NCBI GenBank assembly: GCA_037179335.1
Contig: JAKZHN010000005.1
Coordinates: 124,001 to 188,000, forward strand
Reading direction: 5' to 3'
Source: Cyclaneusma minus
Lineage: Eukaryota; Ascomycota; Leotiomycetes; Marthamycetales; Marthamycetaceae
DNA length: 64,000 nucleotides
The position numbers and the translations under genes were made by a program. The notes beneath the pieces are model-generated. The model worked only from the letters and a program-made list of their open reading frames with translations. It was not told the DNA's origin and made no database searches. Shown piece by piece: positions 42,878-54,022 of the stretch. Each line of letters starts with the position of its first letter. Positions within the stretch are counted from its first letter, which is position 1.

Positions 42878-45800
42878 CTAATCTTCTGCTTCTGCCTCGC
42901 CCTTATCTTCTTCTGCTGCCTCATCTGCTGCCTCTTCCTCTGCCTCTTGCTCCAACTCTCCTTTTGCTTCTCCTTCTCCAGCCTCTTCTTCGTACTCTTC
43001 TTCGTATTCTTCTCTAGCCTCTCCTTCTGCTTCCCCCTCTGCCTCGCCTTCGCCCTCGCCTTCTCCTGCAGCCTCCTCTTCGTACTCTTCCTCATATTCT
43101 TCTCCAGCTCCTTCTTCACCTTCTTCAGATTCCTCGCCACTCTCCTCGTCTTTGGGAAAACTTGCAAACACCTGCAGGACTTTTCGGGTCCTATATCTCT
43201 CATCGTTTACCCATTCCGCGAATTTGGCCATCACTCTTCGCGCGAACGTGGTATCCGGGGCAGTCCCTAAAACAGGACGATGGGTGCGTTGAAGCTGCCG
43301 TCCCACATCTCGTGGCCTCGGAATCGGTAAGGCTAAATATTGTCCCAGATCTCTTAGAAAGGCTTGCACCTCCACAGGCATAACCTTAAAGAACTCGCGC
43401 ACATGAAAGAAATACCGATGTGGTCCCATGGCTAACTCTGCAGCTAAACAGAAACCTTCGAAATCTTCGGGGTCGTACCCGGAAGTGCCAAACGTCCATT
43501 TGTGAGGATCTGTACCCACGATTTCCGGAAGCTCCTTGAATGCTCTCTCCACTTGGTCTCTGTAATCAACAAGAAGTTCATAGATCTGGCCGTTTAGCTC
43601 GTACATACACTTCTCATAGGCTGGGTCGGGCGGTAGAATCTCTTTGGCAAATTGCAGCTCTTCCGGCGTTACCAATCTGCGGAAAGCTTTTCCTTCGGTT
43701 TCCACATACTTTTTCAAGTACCATGGGAGGGCGGAGAACAGTTCCTCAAGTTCGCCCTTGTCATCGGGGTCGAGATGAGTATCTCCTTCTTCAGAGAAAA
43801 CTTCGACAACGTCTAGGAACTTTGTCAAGAGCGGCTTCCATTTATCTCGCATCTCGACTGGATCCTCAGGCATATTGTAGTCTGCGTCGTCGTGATCAAA
43901 ATAGCGATCGCTATAGTTAGATTCCCGGGTGAATTGGAAGACGGGTGTCGGAAGGGGACCAGTAGCATTGGCCATTTCTTCTCTTTCTGTCTCATTGATC
44001 CAACCTGCACCGGCCATATCAGCTGCTACTCCCGCTCTATAAGCAGCTATAGACGGCCAGGTCACCCTGGAATCGTCTCCTGCTTGTGAATCAGGGGTTC
44101 CAGTAGCTCGGATATTTTCGGGAACTGAAGCAATGGCGGCGGTGTCTGCTTCTCTTTCCGTCTCATTGCCTTCGCCCCTCATAGCAGCTACTCTAGCTTT
44201 AAGCGCCTTCGCTGCAGCTAGCATAGTATCAAGTCGTGCTTCGTCTGAGCTTGCAATGGCTGGCACATCTTCCGGGACAGGAGCAACGGCGTCGGTTTCT
44301 GCTTGTCTCTCAGTCTCGTTGTCTGTAAGCTCAGCAGCACCAACTCCGGTTCCAGCAGCAGCATCTCTAGGATCAATTCTTGGTCTTCTGGCATCAGCTT
44401 CCTCTCGACCCAAGTTTGCCGTAGCCGGTACATCCGCCGGACTGGAAGCAATGCCGCTAGTATCTGCTTCACTATCAGTCTCGCTAGCTCCAACATTGGC
44501 TAATTCTCGATCTAGGGCTGCCATTGTCCTCTCGAACTCCTCTCTGTTTCTCTCATGCTCCAGATGTTGGCTCTCTTGTTTCTGTTCCCCTTCCTCATTG
44601 TCTCCGCCTGCTGCTTCTTCTGGCTCCCGTCTCTCATTCTCAAGTTCGGATAGGGCTCCCCGTGATTCGTCATTATCTGGTAGATCCAATTCCGATGCAT
44701 CATAATCCGGCATATCATCTGGCATATGATCTGGCATACCATCTCCCACACCACCCGGCATTGTCCTGTATAAACGTCTGGCACCACCTCTCCTGAAATT
44801 TCCTCCATCTCTTCTAAAGTTTGCCCTTAAAGAATCGTCAGGTTGGCCCAGCCATTCATCGAGCTTATCCTCATGATCAAGTCTCGCGCCCTTGCTTTTC
44901 GCCAAGCCGTGCCACCAAGTCGTCGCCGCCAAAAACAGGAAGAAATATATTGTCGGCCGCACGAGCGCGTCATATTCTCCACCAAATGTCGACCAGATAA
45001 AAGCTTCGTAAATGACAAAAAGCGCGGCAAGCACACTTTTGTTCCATACTGGGCAAGATGCAAGACCGAAGATTGGCTTGAATTCTGGTAATGCGGATTC
45101 GTGCATGTTGTAGCTCGTCATCTTCTCCTCGACGCGGAATGCTATGCGGCATCTTGGACATGTAAACCATCGCTTCATGTATTTGTTTCGCTCGCTGAAG
45201 TCTGGACTTTCTTCCTGCTCTTTTATTTGTCCCTGGATCCACCCGTAGATACATGCTCGCCCGAATACGTGTCCACATCCTGGTATCCGACGTAGATCAT
45301 CCAGGTCTTCGCATGCCTCGTCCCCCTCCTCTTCTTTTTCAGGTCTGAAGTAACCCTGACAGGCTGCGCATATTTCATCATCGGGTAGAGTCTGCCACTT
45401 TACGGGTTTCAAGAACTCCGTTTCGAGAGGAACGTCGATGGGGCAAAGAAAGCTTCGCAATTCGAGCTTTTTCATATCTTCGGGTAGTGGTTCTTGAAGC
45501 TCAGGTAGCGGACTTCTGACTTTCTCATCCCAGTGCTGATTCTGCCATTCCATCGTCGACTTCAGGTTTCGATACCAGGTCTTGATCATCAACGCTTTCA
45601 TCTGCTCCTCGTCCCGGTACCAGCGATTGAACATTCCCATACAGTGTAGAGCAGACTGCGAGTACTGTCCATAAGGGTACTGAAGCTGCACCGCGGTATG
45701 TTCCTGGTTGAAGTCCTCGTTGTGTTCGAACATCATGCAGTCGGCGCGAGCATTCTCATCTTCCCACATCTCGACAGGTCGAATGTGGCTGAGGAGTCCG

Positions 45801-46021
45801 TAGAGGTAAATCCAAAGCCACGCGAATGGAAAGTTGCCGAATTTGGCCTGAACATGTCGGCAGTATTCGCATGGCCCGTCCATGTAGAGGTTCTCTCCTT
45901 CCTGATCCCCTGGAATTATTCTACCTCCGTGTACTTCGACGCAAAGCGGATTCTCGGAATCTCGGGGGTGCCATAGCTTATGGCCGCAGGCGTATGTGCG
46001 AATGCTGACCGAGATGCACAT
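42878..46021 (-). CDS. RING-like zinc finger membrane protein with acidic tail
   Basis: A single exon of 1047 aa, start MCISVSIRTYACGHKLW. The N-terminus has a Cys/His cluster (YACGHKLW, CEYCRH) common to fungal RING-like orphans. A RING-type finger spans ~213-292: CAACQGYF, CGHVFGRACIYGWI and CPRCRIAF, with an unusually long insertion between the metal pairs. Two hydrophobic segments at ~329-346 and ~352-372 suggest a membrane hairpin. The middle (about 500-690) contains three diverged repeats each with a D/NETExxAxT-type start and a V/SPxDVPA-type centre. The last 90 residues are almost wholly Glu/Gly/Ala, with EEYEEEYEEEA twice. It could be a membrane-bound E3 ubiquitin ligase, which is inference from the finger. 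Confidence 0.72.
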   Translation of the reverse strand: MCISVSIRTYACGHKLWHPRDSENPLCVEVHGGRIIPGDQEGENLYMDGPCEYCRHVQAKFGNFPFAWLWIYLYGLLSHIRPVEMWEDENARADCMMFEHNEDFNQEHTAVQLQYPYGQYSQSALHCMGMFNRWYRDEEQMKALMIKTWYRNLKSTMEWQNQHWDEKVRSPLPELQEPLPEDMKKLELRSFLCPIDVPLETEFLKPVKWQTLPDDEICAACQGYFRPEKEEEGDEACEDLDDLRRIPGCGHVFGRACIYGWIQGQIKEQEESPDFSERNKYMKRWFTCPRCRIAFRVEEKMTSYNMHESALPEFKPIFGLASCPVWNKSVLAALFVIYEAFIWSTFGGEYDALVRPTIYFFLFLAATTWWHGLAKSKGARLDHEDKLDEWLGQPDDSLRANFRRDGGNFRRGGARRLYRTMPGGVGDGMPDHMPDDMPDYDASELDLPDNDESRGALSELENERREPEEAAGGDNEEGEQKQESQHLEHERNREEFERTMAALDRELANVGASETDSEADTSGIASSPADVPATANLGREEADARRPRIDPRDAAAGTGVGAAELTDNETERQAETDAVAPVPEDVPAIASSDEARLDTMLAAAKALKARVAAMRGEGNETEREADTAAIASVPENIRATGTPDSQAGDDSRVTWPSIAAYRAGVAADMAGAGWINETEREEMANATGPLPTPVFQFTRESNYSDRYFDHDDADYNMPEDPVEMRDKWKPLLTKFLDVVEVFSEEGDTHLDPDDKGELEELFSALPWYLKKYVETEGKAFRRLVTPEELQFAKEILPPDPAYEKCMYELNGQIYELLVDYRDQVERAFKELPEIVGTDPHKWTFGTSGYDPEDFEGFCLAAELAMGPHRYFFHVREFFKVMPVEVQAFLRDLGQYLALPIPRPRDVGRQLQRTHRPVLGTAPDTTFARRVMAKFAEWVNDERYRTRKVLQVFASFPKDEESGEESEEGEEGAGEEYEEEYEEEAAGEGEGEGEAEGEAEGEAREEYEEEYEEEAGEGEAKGELEQEAEEEAADEAAEEDKGEAEAED

Positions 46022-47739
46022 CTTGCTCTAAAGGTATAGATGGCGGACAACAGACGTTGGTGAAACCGTGAGGCTAGAGAGTTGATTCGTCGAATGTACA
46101 CATTGAGTTTTGCGTACTCTGCATTTGCGTGTGGAAGAAGTTCAGTTGTTGATTTCGCTCGTCATGGCCGCGTTGAGCTCCTTGTTCTTTGAATCCGGAA
46201 TCTGGAATGCGGAGGGTGGATGCACCCGGCATCCCTTTGTGCTCGCGCAGAACATATGCCAAAAGTTATTTTTCAGCACATTTTCAGCCCGCTTAGCAAA
46301 CTTGTGACTTCTGATGAGCGGTTCTTCTCGCCGACTAGTTACAGTCCGCAAAATTTAGCCTTCATTGTGCTAGGGGGGTGGACTAGTCAACCACAATCAC
46401 AGCGCACACATCGTAGGAACGACAAACACGATTTTTCCTGTCATATCAGACTCTTAGTTCTGCCACATTTCGCATCTGATTTTCTCTTCTTGACTGAAGG
46501 TCTCACAAAGCATCAAACATTGGATCCAGATGCTGAAAATGATATAGAGGGTTCTATCCATTATTTGCTAAGGAGCAATCACGTGTCAAAAGGCAGTTTT
46601 TGAAAGAAAAGAAATGCAAAAAAGGTGAATCAAACCCGGTAGCTCCTTGACTAGGTAGTTAGCCAGGCAATCCGGAATTGTTAACGAAAGTCGCTGTTCT
46701 AGCTTTACTGGTCCCCACACATCCAGCGACTTTCCAATCAGGCCATGACACCAGTCATATGATTCGAAAATTAATTGATACAAATCAATTGAGGCAAAGA
46801 GTATATATACCACTCTCAGTCAACTTCTCAGCCGCAGGATTAGGTGAAGCCCAATAAGGAAGACTTGTCTCCCTGCGCCTCGCCCCACACCAGCCCTTTC
46901 CATTTTCTCCGGGGCTGCGCAGCCATTACCCTCTTAGACAGCCATCGCCGCAAGTCTCGAAGCTTCTAGTCTTACTCAAAATACCTATTCAATCTCCCAC
47001 TGCGACAATGCGCCAGAGTTGTGCGGTCATTCTCTGGTCGCTGAGCACTTGGCATAGACTTACTGGGGCTCGAGTACGGAGGTGGCACCCCATTGCTCCT
47101 AGGCTTCGAGTCTTCGAGAGTAAGATTCTCCTACATCCAGCTATCAGCTGGCAAGTATTTGGAGTAGAATGAGATTTGAGGGCAGTAAGGAATGCAATAT
47201 ACAAAGAGCTTGGCTGTGTTGCCTGTGTCCTGAATTGATGGAGAGTGTTCAAAGCGGCCTAGTGAAGCTACCATCAGAAGCCCGACTGCTTCACTGCTCA
47301 CAGAAACCTTGAAGTGGGTGCAGAACTCAAATCAAAGCCAGATGGAACGCAAATGGCTGAAGATCGCGCCAAAAATGGGGAAAAGAGGGGGAATAGCCCG
47401 GAGAGGGGGAATAGCCCGGAGATGGAGGCCTGGACTAAAATAATTCTCATTCCTGCGCGGGTTGCCATCCTGTTGCGCGTGAACTAGCTCCTTTTTGTCC
47501 GCTCTTAGTCCCCTAGACTCCTACATATTGCGCGAGAGGGAGCTTCAGCCCTTTTCTCATCAGTCTTCCCGTTCCCTCCTCTCCTTCCGCCTGTGACACA
47601 TTTATCCCTGAAGTTGAGTCACCGTTTCCATGAGTTGCCTTCCGCTCCACAAGGAGACCTCTGATAACCTGGCTCGTAACTCGTCTCTAACATGTCTGTT
47701 ACAAAACACACATTCTTTCTCCAAACTGATCTCAATATT
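46022..47739. other. Gene-free stretch with small tandem repeat
   Basis: No convincing gene. A TATATATAC near 46802 is TATA-like, but the only downstream open frame (MRQSCAVILW at 47008, 55 aa) has no support. An 18-bp unit GAGGGGGAATAGCCCGGA is repeated twice at about 47385-47421. Confidence 0.4.
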
Positions 47740-48800
47740 CTATGTCTTCTTGATGTCAGAAGCCTCTTCAATAGTTCGTATAAGTGCCAGGTGGCTATAT
47801 AATCCAGTTAGCACACCAGTCAGCAAATCATAGGCTTGACACAGCATAAATGAGACTTTACTTACAACAGAACAACAACAGCCCCAGACAACCAAAATGA
47901 CACACCAGTACCCCACTGCTTCCGGATACTCCTTAGCACCGCGATGTTGACGAAGACCCAAGAAACAATAAACTCTGCCATCTTCCAAACGATATCAAGT
48001 ATCAATAGAATTGTTACGGGAAAAGTGATTTCGTGAGGGCTTTCACCCATCAAAGAGCTTTTTATTTCCCATAATCCAGGAACATGTAGGTCAAACTGTT
48101 CAAAATTTAGCTTTTAGTCCGGAACCTGAATCGAAGGGAGATGAGCGGACTGTTTGGCTGAGGGAATTCTTATCAGGACCTTTTTCTTCCCGAATTGCCA
48201 TTGAGAGTGTAACTCGTATTTTAGGAGCCAGAAGTAAAGGAAAAGCCACACGAAAAAAGTGTATGTGCGATATGGTGTGATTATTGGATGCGGGGGGTGC
48301 TTGAAGAAATGGCTTCGGAGCATGTAATTTAGAAAGCTTTTCGCCTTTACCAGCACGAAGAAGCTAAGCACTGTGTCGCAAGCGTTCAGCTGTGGAATCA
48401 TGGAGAGACTTTGGGACGATGGTTACCTGCATATGGACTTGATGTTATGACATCGGCCAGGGATATGTCGACCAGGTTCCGGTCTACATGTATCAGGTGC
48501 ATGTCAAAGAAGGAGCCGTTTCTTAATCGTTCCCACATAATGACGATGAACAGGGAATTCTTTGGTGGAAAATCTGCAAAATAAAATGGTGGTTTGTGGA
48601 AGGTGCTGAGATTTAGACCTTCGTGGGAGACTGAGAATTTGAATACCCTGTTGCCTGGGATCCTTTAAACGTGGATTTAGAGGGACGGCAAAAAAAAAAG
48701 GAAAAGGCTCGCGGGATTGCGCTACCCACTCACGAGAGATGTGTAGGATTTCAGCATGGCCGCAAACGACCGACCAAAACGAAAGACTGGACAAAGTCAT
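47740..48800 (-). CDS. Multi-TM protein, paralogue A of a tandem pair
   Basis: Five exons: 48800-48734, 48573-48427, 48370-48126, 48095-47866 and 47794-47740; 247 aa. Intron phases are 1, 1, 0, 2, identical to those of the neighbour at 49304-50432, and the two proteins align throughout. Shared parts include MWERLRNGSF / MWGQFKTGNF, PIITPYRTYTF / PTITPYRLATF and VPGL / IPGL. Hydrophobic segments suggest about four membrane helices, with a short polar C-terminus (RTIEEASDIKKT). No annotated family is recognised. The small fourth exon and the first exon were found only by comparing the copies. The donor of intron 3 (GTTCCG) is weak. Confidence 0.6.
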
Positions 48801-49303
48801 CTGAACAGGTGCATATGGCGGTTCACTAGAAACCAGTAGCAGTAATGTCACTCCAAACCTGCCAAAAGGCAAATTCCAACAGTGAGACGATAGAGGATGA
48901 AAGACTACTCAATCCTCTTGTTACAACTTAGAAGAGTTTCGAATTTGAAGGAGAATTGGGGAATATGGAGCGTTCATTCATCTCATGTCTATTGAGGATC
49001 CTTTCGGCTAGTCGTGAAGCTCCATAATTGGAATTTCTGCAGCCTGCTCAGCTTTATTTGCACCACCCGAAATTGAGCTCAAGCCATATCCACCCGAATT
49101 CCATCCCACTGCGCAAAGTTTTGATCAAAGCACCCCAAATTCATTCCTCCCCAAGCCTGCCCTCGGCACTATTGTTGGGACGATCACCTGACCAGACCGG
49201 CACGTGCCTCCGCCTGGGCATAGCTCCAGCGGATGGCGCTAGCGCAGCAGAGAGCCGTGCCCTAAGCTCAGCTGTACGCTCTGGTTTCTTTCTTCTCCAT
49301 AAA
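48801..49303. other. Spacer between the tandem paralogues
   Basis: This is the promoter of paralogue A and the 3' region of paralogue B. No other gene supported. Confidence 0.4.
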
Positions 49304-50432
49304 CTAATACAACACCATCATTTTGACCCTTGCGATCGCACCCCTCGTGTACTCAACAATTATACAGTTCTTCGCCTCATGGACGGCCTTTACAGAAGGC
49401 AACACCTTGCCACTATACAACCAAATTAGCACACTAGTTAACTAACCACACATATCCATAGAACAACAGCAATATGGGCTAACTTACTACAGAACTATAC
49501 CCAACCAGGCCATAACAACGACTTTGGCCCATGTTGATCTCCAGAGACTGGTGAACAAAGCCCAATACAACCAGACAAAAGAAACAATAAGTTGTGACAC
49601 CTTATTAAGTACTTCTACTCCCAGGAGAATAGCAAACAGAATCCAGGTTTGATTACTGTCTTCAAAGATTTGAGCGGGGTGCTTGTAGTCCAGTGCGTAA
49701 AGTCCGGGAATGGACAAATCAACCTGTTCCACATATGTCAGAGTTTGGACTCGGATGTCTGTCCCGAAAGCTTCCAAGGACTGTAATGAAAACGGTAATT
49801 CGGGCTGGTCGTTGGGCTTGATGAAGACTTGCCAGATACTTGGTCATATTGAAATGCATATCGGAAGTCGTTATTTCGCATAGAATAGGCAACGAAAAGG
49901 CCTACAGCGAATGTGGCCAAGCGATACGGTGTAATAGTGGGAGGGCGACCATAGCAAATTGTGTTGATTAAAAAATGGAGAAGGGTTATCGTTTTTCCGA
50001 GCAGGTAGAAAATCAGAACTATTTTACGACTGATCAGCCATGGTTTTTCTTTTACAAAGAGTTTTAGGGACAGAAGTTACTTGTATGGCCGTTTGAAACC
50101 AACACATCGAGCAGGGAAATCTCGACGAAATTTCGGTTCAGGATTGTGGCAAAGTTGCCGGTTTTGAACTGGCCCCACATGGTGGCTAACAGCTGATTCT
50201 CTTTGGTGAGAACTGGGGAATAGAATTTTCAGTGGTTTATGGAGGGGGTTGAGCTTGCTTCTGGAGCCTCAAAACTCTAGTACGCTGTGTCGGGGATGCT
50301 GGTGATACAGAAACAGAGGGATTGTGGAGGAACAGAGGACAAAGAACAGAAAACATGGGACTTGGTGTTGTCAGTCTCGAGAGATAGAGATTCAACATAG
50401 CCGCAAGCAACGAGGGTGAAGACTTGAGCCAT
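49304..50432 (-). CDS. Multi-TM protein, paralogue B of a tandem pair
   Basis: Five exons: 50432-50309, 50212-50081, 50018-49840, 49780-49488 and 49412-49304; about 278 aa. Exons 2-5 are well supported by alignment to paralogue A and by matching phases. The last intron keeps the same branch and acceptor block (TGCTAA... TATAG) in both. The first exon is less certain because its donor (GTATCA) was chosen to keep phase 1. Predicted helices lie in LIFYLLGKTITLLHFLI, LATFAVGLFVAYSM, WILFAILLGVEVLNKV, LIVSFVWLYWALF and AKVVVMAWLGIVL. Function unknown. Confidence 0.55.
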
Positions 50433-51301
50433 CGGTTGAACAAAGAGACACTGACTGGTAGAACAACAACATGGTCTCCATCAAACCAAGACTCTCCTGC
50501 TCAGCATTGACTGCATTTGCTCTCATCTATTTTTGAACCGAGAAGTTCAAATAGTTCCCAGTGGTCGTCAACCAATTCGGGGAAATACCTGAACATCAAA
50601 CATGTGAGAGGGATGGTCCGTGCGCCAAGCTATCTCCACATTCCAAATCAAGTTTAAAGATAGCGCCGGGAGAAAGCTAGCCGAGACCGTCGATCCCCTA
50701 GAACCTCAGCGGGGCCAATCACCAAACCTCCCTCACGTTCCACAGACCCAGAGATGGGTGGTCTCCATGACCCCTACTTGTTTGAGGTTTTCACCAAAAC
50801 AATGTCTTCCTCACTGCTCCTTCACTCTCCCATTCCCTCCAATGCCACGCCGGCGCAATTGCACCGGTGGCTTGAAGCGGCGCAGTTGAGTCAGAGTGAT
50901 TCTATGCAAAATCTGCTAGACAAGCCACGGCCGAGTACTATCGCTTTGTTTCTGGAACTACCCCTAGAACTATCTTGTCTTTAGGCTCGTTAATCGCGCC
51001 GTCGACGGCAACGAATTGGGCACCTCGGCCTTCACATAATAACGACTCGCGCGGCTGTTTTTTGAAGTGTCGTTGGCTTTCGAGTCGGAAACCGAAAGGA
51101 AAACCACAATGGGTCTCTGCGCAAATCAGATATTGGGCTTCGTACGTCTCTTTCCCCCTGTCCTCAATTCAAGACGAACAAGAAAGCAGTCGCAACCACA
51201 ACTTTCCACATCAAGTCAAAGAGAGGGGACATACCAGCTAACATCCCTCCCAGGGCCCACTTAACTCTCTCACCTCACCCTCCCCAACACCATGCTTTAC
51301 C
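50433..51301. other. Intergenic, possible gene fragment
   Basis: The plus strand at 50811-50984 reads MSSSLLLHSPIPSNATPAQL and on to TIALFLELPLELSCL. An AG at 50992-50993 could continue it (RLVNRAVDGN), but the joined frame soon stops. It may be a broken F-box-like fragment. I see no intact gene. Confidence 0.3.
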
Positions 51302-51958
51302 ATGACAATCCTCACCCCCATCCCTATCTGGATCTACCTCATCACCCTCCCCCTCCTACTCCTCCTCGCCCGGCGCGCTCGCCGCAAGAGTCTTGCCCAC
51401 ATCCAACCCCACAACACACATTCCCTCAGCCCCCTCCGCCGCCTCGCCATAGTCCTATACTACATCCTCTCCATCTGTGCCATCCTCATGCTCACCCTCC
51501 AAATCGCCCGCCTCGCACTCCTTTCCTCCCCCATCTCCGTCTCCCTCCTCCCCTTCCAATACGTCGGCATCCTCCTCGCCTGTTTCGTACACTTCACCAA
51601 CGGCCTCTTGTTCCGCATACGCATCGCACCTCTGCATTGGCAGATTTTGAATATTGTGGTTATGTGGCTAGGAAGCGCGGTGATGAATATCGTGGAAGCA
51701 GTTGCGTTGGGGAAGCAGGAGAGCTTAGAGGGGACGCAGGGGGTGGATAATGGGTTTGCGAGGAATGGGACGGAGTATCATGTGGCGGATCAGGTTATCG
51801 ATGTTGCGGTGTTGGCGGGGGTTTATGCGGTTGTGGGGTTGCTGGAGGCGGTGCTGGCATTTAAGAGGTGGGGGTGGAGGGATGGGACGGGTGGAGGGCC
51901 GGGGATGAAGGGGATGGGGGATGCGATGGCTGTGTATCCTGACAACGAAAGAGTTTGA
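51302..51958 (+). CDS. Small multi-TM membrane protein, unknown
   Basis: A single exon of 218 aa. Hydrophobic segments at ~8-22 (IWIYLITLPLLLLLA), ~47-70 (LAIVLYYILSICAILMLTLQ), ~82-102 (LLPFQYVGILLACFVHFTNG), ~112-130 (HWQILNIVVMWLGSAVMNIV) and ~165-186 (DVAVLAGVYAVVGLLEAVLAF) suggest five helices. A short loop with NGTEY could be glycosylated. The Gly-rich tail is polar. The arrangement resembles fungal hypothetical membrane proteins of the vacuole or Golgi, but I cannot name a family. It is distinct from the paralogue pair to its left. Confidence 0.65.
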   Translation: MTILTPIPIWIYLITLPLLLLLARRARRKSLAHIQPHNTHSLSPLRRLAIVLYYILSICAILMLTLQIARLALLSSPISVSLLPFQYVGILLACFVHFTNGLLFRIRIAPLHWQILNIVVMWLGSAVMNIVEAVALGKQESLEGTQGVDNGFARNGTEYHVADQVIDVAVLAGVYAVVGLLEAVLAFKRWGWRDGTGGGPGMKGMGDAMAVYPDNERV

Positions 51959-52223
51959 TGAAATTGGAATTTGGATATACTTCATTTCCGCGTATCGATT
52001 CGATATCCCGCAGGACTTCCTGCTAGGTCGAAATAAGTGCTTGATCATCTGTACGGAAGCCTAGACAATCGGTCTATAATCTTATCGTGTTACGTAAGGC
52101 GCGGGGTATAAGAATCCCTGGAAGTCTCCCTTCCAAAACAGCCAGAGAGAAGCAGACTTGACCCAAGGAAGAAACTACTACGCACACGACTCCAGGCTTT
52201 CCCCTACGAAACCACCAGCAACA

Positions 52224-52973
52224 ATGTCTCAACCCCTCCCCCCCAAAAACCCCAAGATCAAAGCCATCATCTTCGACTTCATGGGAACCTGCCTCGACTG
52301 GCACAGCAGCATCCTCTCAGCCCTCTCCCCCACCATCCCCTCCACCCCCACCTACCCAAGCGCCTCCCACTTCGCCATCTCCTGGCGACAGGCCTTCTTC
52401 GACTCAATCGCCGCACGTTTCGCTTCCGGTCTTCCTCCAGAGGATATAGATATCACACATCTCCGCACTCTCAACGAGCTTTTGAAAACCGAATACTCAC
52501 CTTTCGCATCCCAGTTCACATCAGAAGTAAAAACCAAAGCTGTGAAAGCCTGGCATAGCCAGAAAGCATGGGATGATGTATTGCCTGAATTGCAGAAATT
52601 GAAAAATCAGGGCTACGAGCTTTTTGTACTCGCAAACGGCACGACGAGGTTGCAGTTGGATTTGGTGAAGAGTGCGGGCTTGGGGGGTGTGTTTGATATG
52701 CTCTTTTCAAGCGAGTTGCTAGGATGTTACAAGCCGGCGAAGGAAAGCTATGAGAAGGTGCTTGGGTTGGTGAAGGTTGGGCCTGAGGAGGCGGTGATGG
52801 TGGCGGCGCATGCGTATGATTTGAGGGCGGCGAAGAGCGTGGGGATGAGGACGGTGTATGTGTTTAGGTGGAGTGATGATCAGGAGGAGGATCAGGGGGT
52901 GGTGAGGGGGGAGTGTGATGGGTTTTTGGAGGAGGGGATGGAGGGGTTGGGGGAGGTTGTTGGGAGATTGTAA
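52224..52973 (+). CDS. HAD-superfamily hydrolase (2-haloacid dehalogenase-like)
   Basis: A single exon of 249 aa. The four HAD motifs are present. Motif I is IIFDFMGTCLDW, with nucleophile Asp18 followed by GTxxDW as in type II haloacid dehalogenases. Motif II is FVLANGTTRL. Motif III is the Lys in LGCYKPAKESYEKV. Motif IV is VAAHAYDLRAAKSVGMRT with its Asp. The helical cap lies between motifs I and II. Enzymes of this type hydrolyse 2-haloacids or act as small phosphatases, and the residues alone do not decide between these. The start is the first ATG after a TATA-like GGGTATAAG near 52105. Confidence 0.87.
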   Translation: MSQPLPPKNPKIKAIIFDFMGTCLDWHSSILSALSPTIPSTPTYPSASHFAISWRQAFFDSIAARFASGLPPEDIDITHLRTLNELLKTEYSPFASQFTSEVKTKAVKAWHSQKAWDDVLPELQKLKNQGYELFVLANGTTRLQLDLVKSAGLGGVFDMLFSSELLGCYKPAKESYEKVLGLVKVGPEEAVMVAAHAYDLRAAKSVGMRTVYVFRWSDDQEEDQGVVRGECDGFLEEGMEGLGEVVGRL

Positions 52974-54022
52974 GGTGAGATGATATTGTGGCTTATGGAA
53001 ATGCTGCCTAAAGAAGGTATAGGGTGAGATGATATTGTGGCTCGTCACCTAGTAAATCCCTGACACACTACTCGAGATCATGTTTTCTACGAGTATCTCT
53101 AATCATTTGGATTTCCTCTAATTGCTTTGACTTTCCTCGATTATTTGGATTTCTTCTGATTACTCAGGTTTTTTCTAATTACTCAGATTTCTCCTAAGCA
53201 CTTTGTGACTTTAATTTCTCCCAATCATTCGGGGTCTTCTTCAGACGTGTGTCGGGAATTTCTTCGTTCACGAGTGTGTTCCGCTGTCTATGGCTCAAGT
53301 TCGTTCTCAACGCTCGCCGCTATTTTGTCCTAGCGATGCAGTGAAGAGTTCAAAGTAGCATTTCTGTCTTGCTTTCAACGCAACGTGTGGTGCAATAAGG
53401 GAGGATGGTGATTCTTATGTCCAAGTGATATCTGCCTTGTCGATTCGCCTATTCTCTCGCTGACATTCTTATTCCAGAATCAATGCTATGAATGGCTGAA
53501 TAAAGATGCCAATTGACAAAATGCCGTCTTTCAACGATGGTCATGGTGCTGACGGTGTGAAGTGGGATACGGAAAGACGATGAGTCAAGTAACTATCATG
53601 TCATGTGACCTGCCTGTTGTCAGTCCTCCATCTGTCTCGCCAAACACCGTCGAGCTCGCCGTTATTCTGTCATCTGTCAGTGACCGTCCCACTTATTGAG
53701 ATGAAGGAGATGGCGGTCTTGTGCAGCCTTGTCAAACGGGACATTCGTTAATTGTTTACGCCGCCCGCAACCACCTCCGCCTCTTCTACTCCGCGCACCT
53801 CCTCCACATCTACTCGCCGCGTCTCTTCGACGCGCATTATCCGCCTCCTCATCAACTCTTCTCCGCACTTCTTGTGCGGTCTCTGCGACTATCCGCAGTC
53901 TCCTCTTGGCGCCTCTTCGCCGAAACTTCTCCAGCTCTCGCTCGTAGTTCTCAGAGTCCGTGTTGCCCGCAATCGCATCCGAATGGCAACGCGTGCCCTG
54001 TCAAAGATCACTCGTCGTCAAT
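52974..54022. repeat. Gene-free stretch with periodic AT-rich repeats
   Basis: From about 53075 to 53215 a degenerate unit of roughly 17-25 bp, of the type ATTACTCAGATTTCTCCTA, recurs about seven times. This recalls the interior of MITE family 1, but no terminal repeats are seen. A 21-bp segment reading GTGAGATGATATTGTGGCT is repeated at about 52976 and 53024. No gene supported. The first part of the GH76 leader lies at the right end. Confidence 0.45.

Noticed and set aside
47008..47172. 55-aa open frame downstream of a TATA-like sequence
   Set aside because: No family motif or codon pattern support. The TATA-like word alone is too weak.
50754..50984. Possible F-box-like gene
   Set aside because: A frame of 76 residues, and the only plausible splice continuation hits stop codons at once. 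At most it is a fragment.
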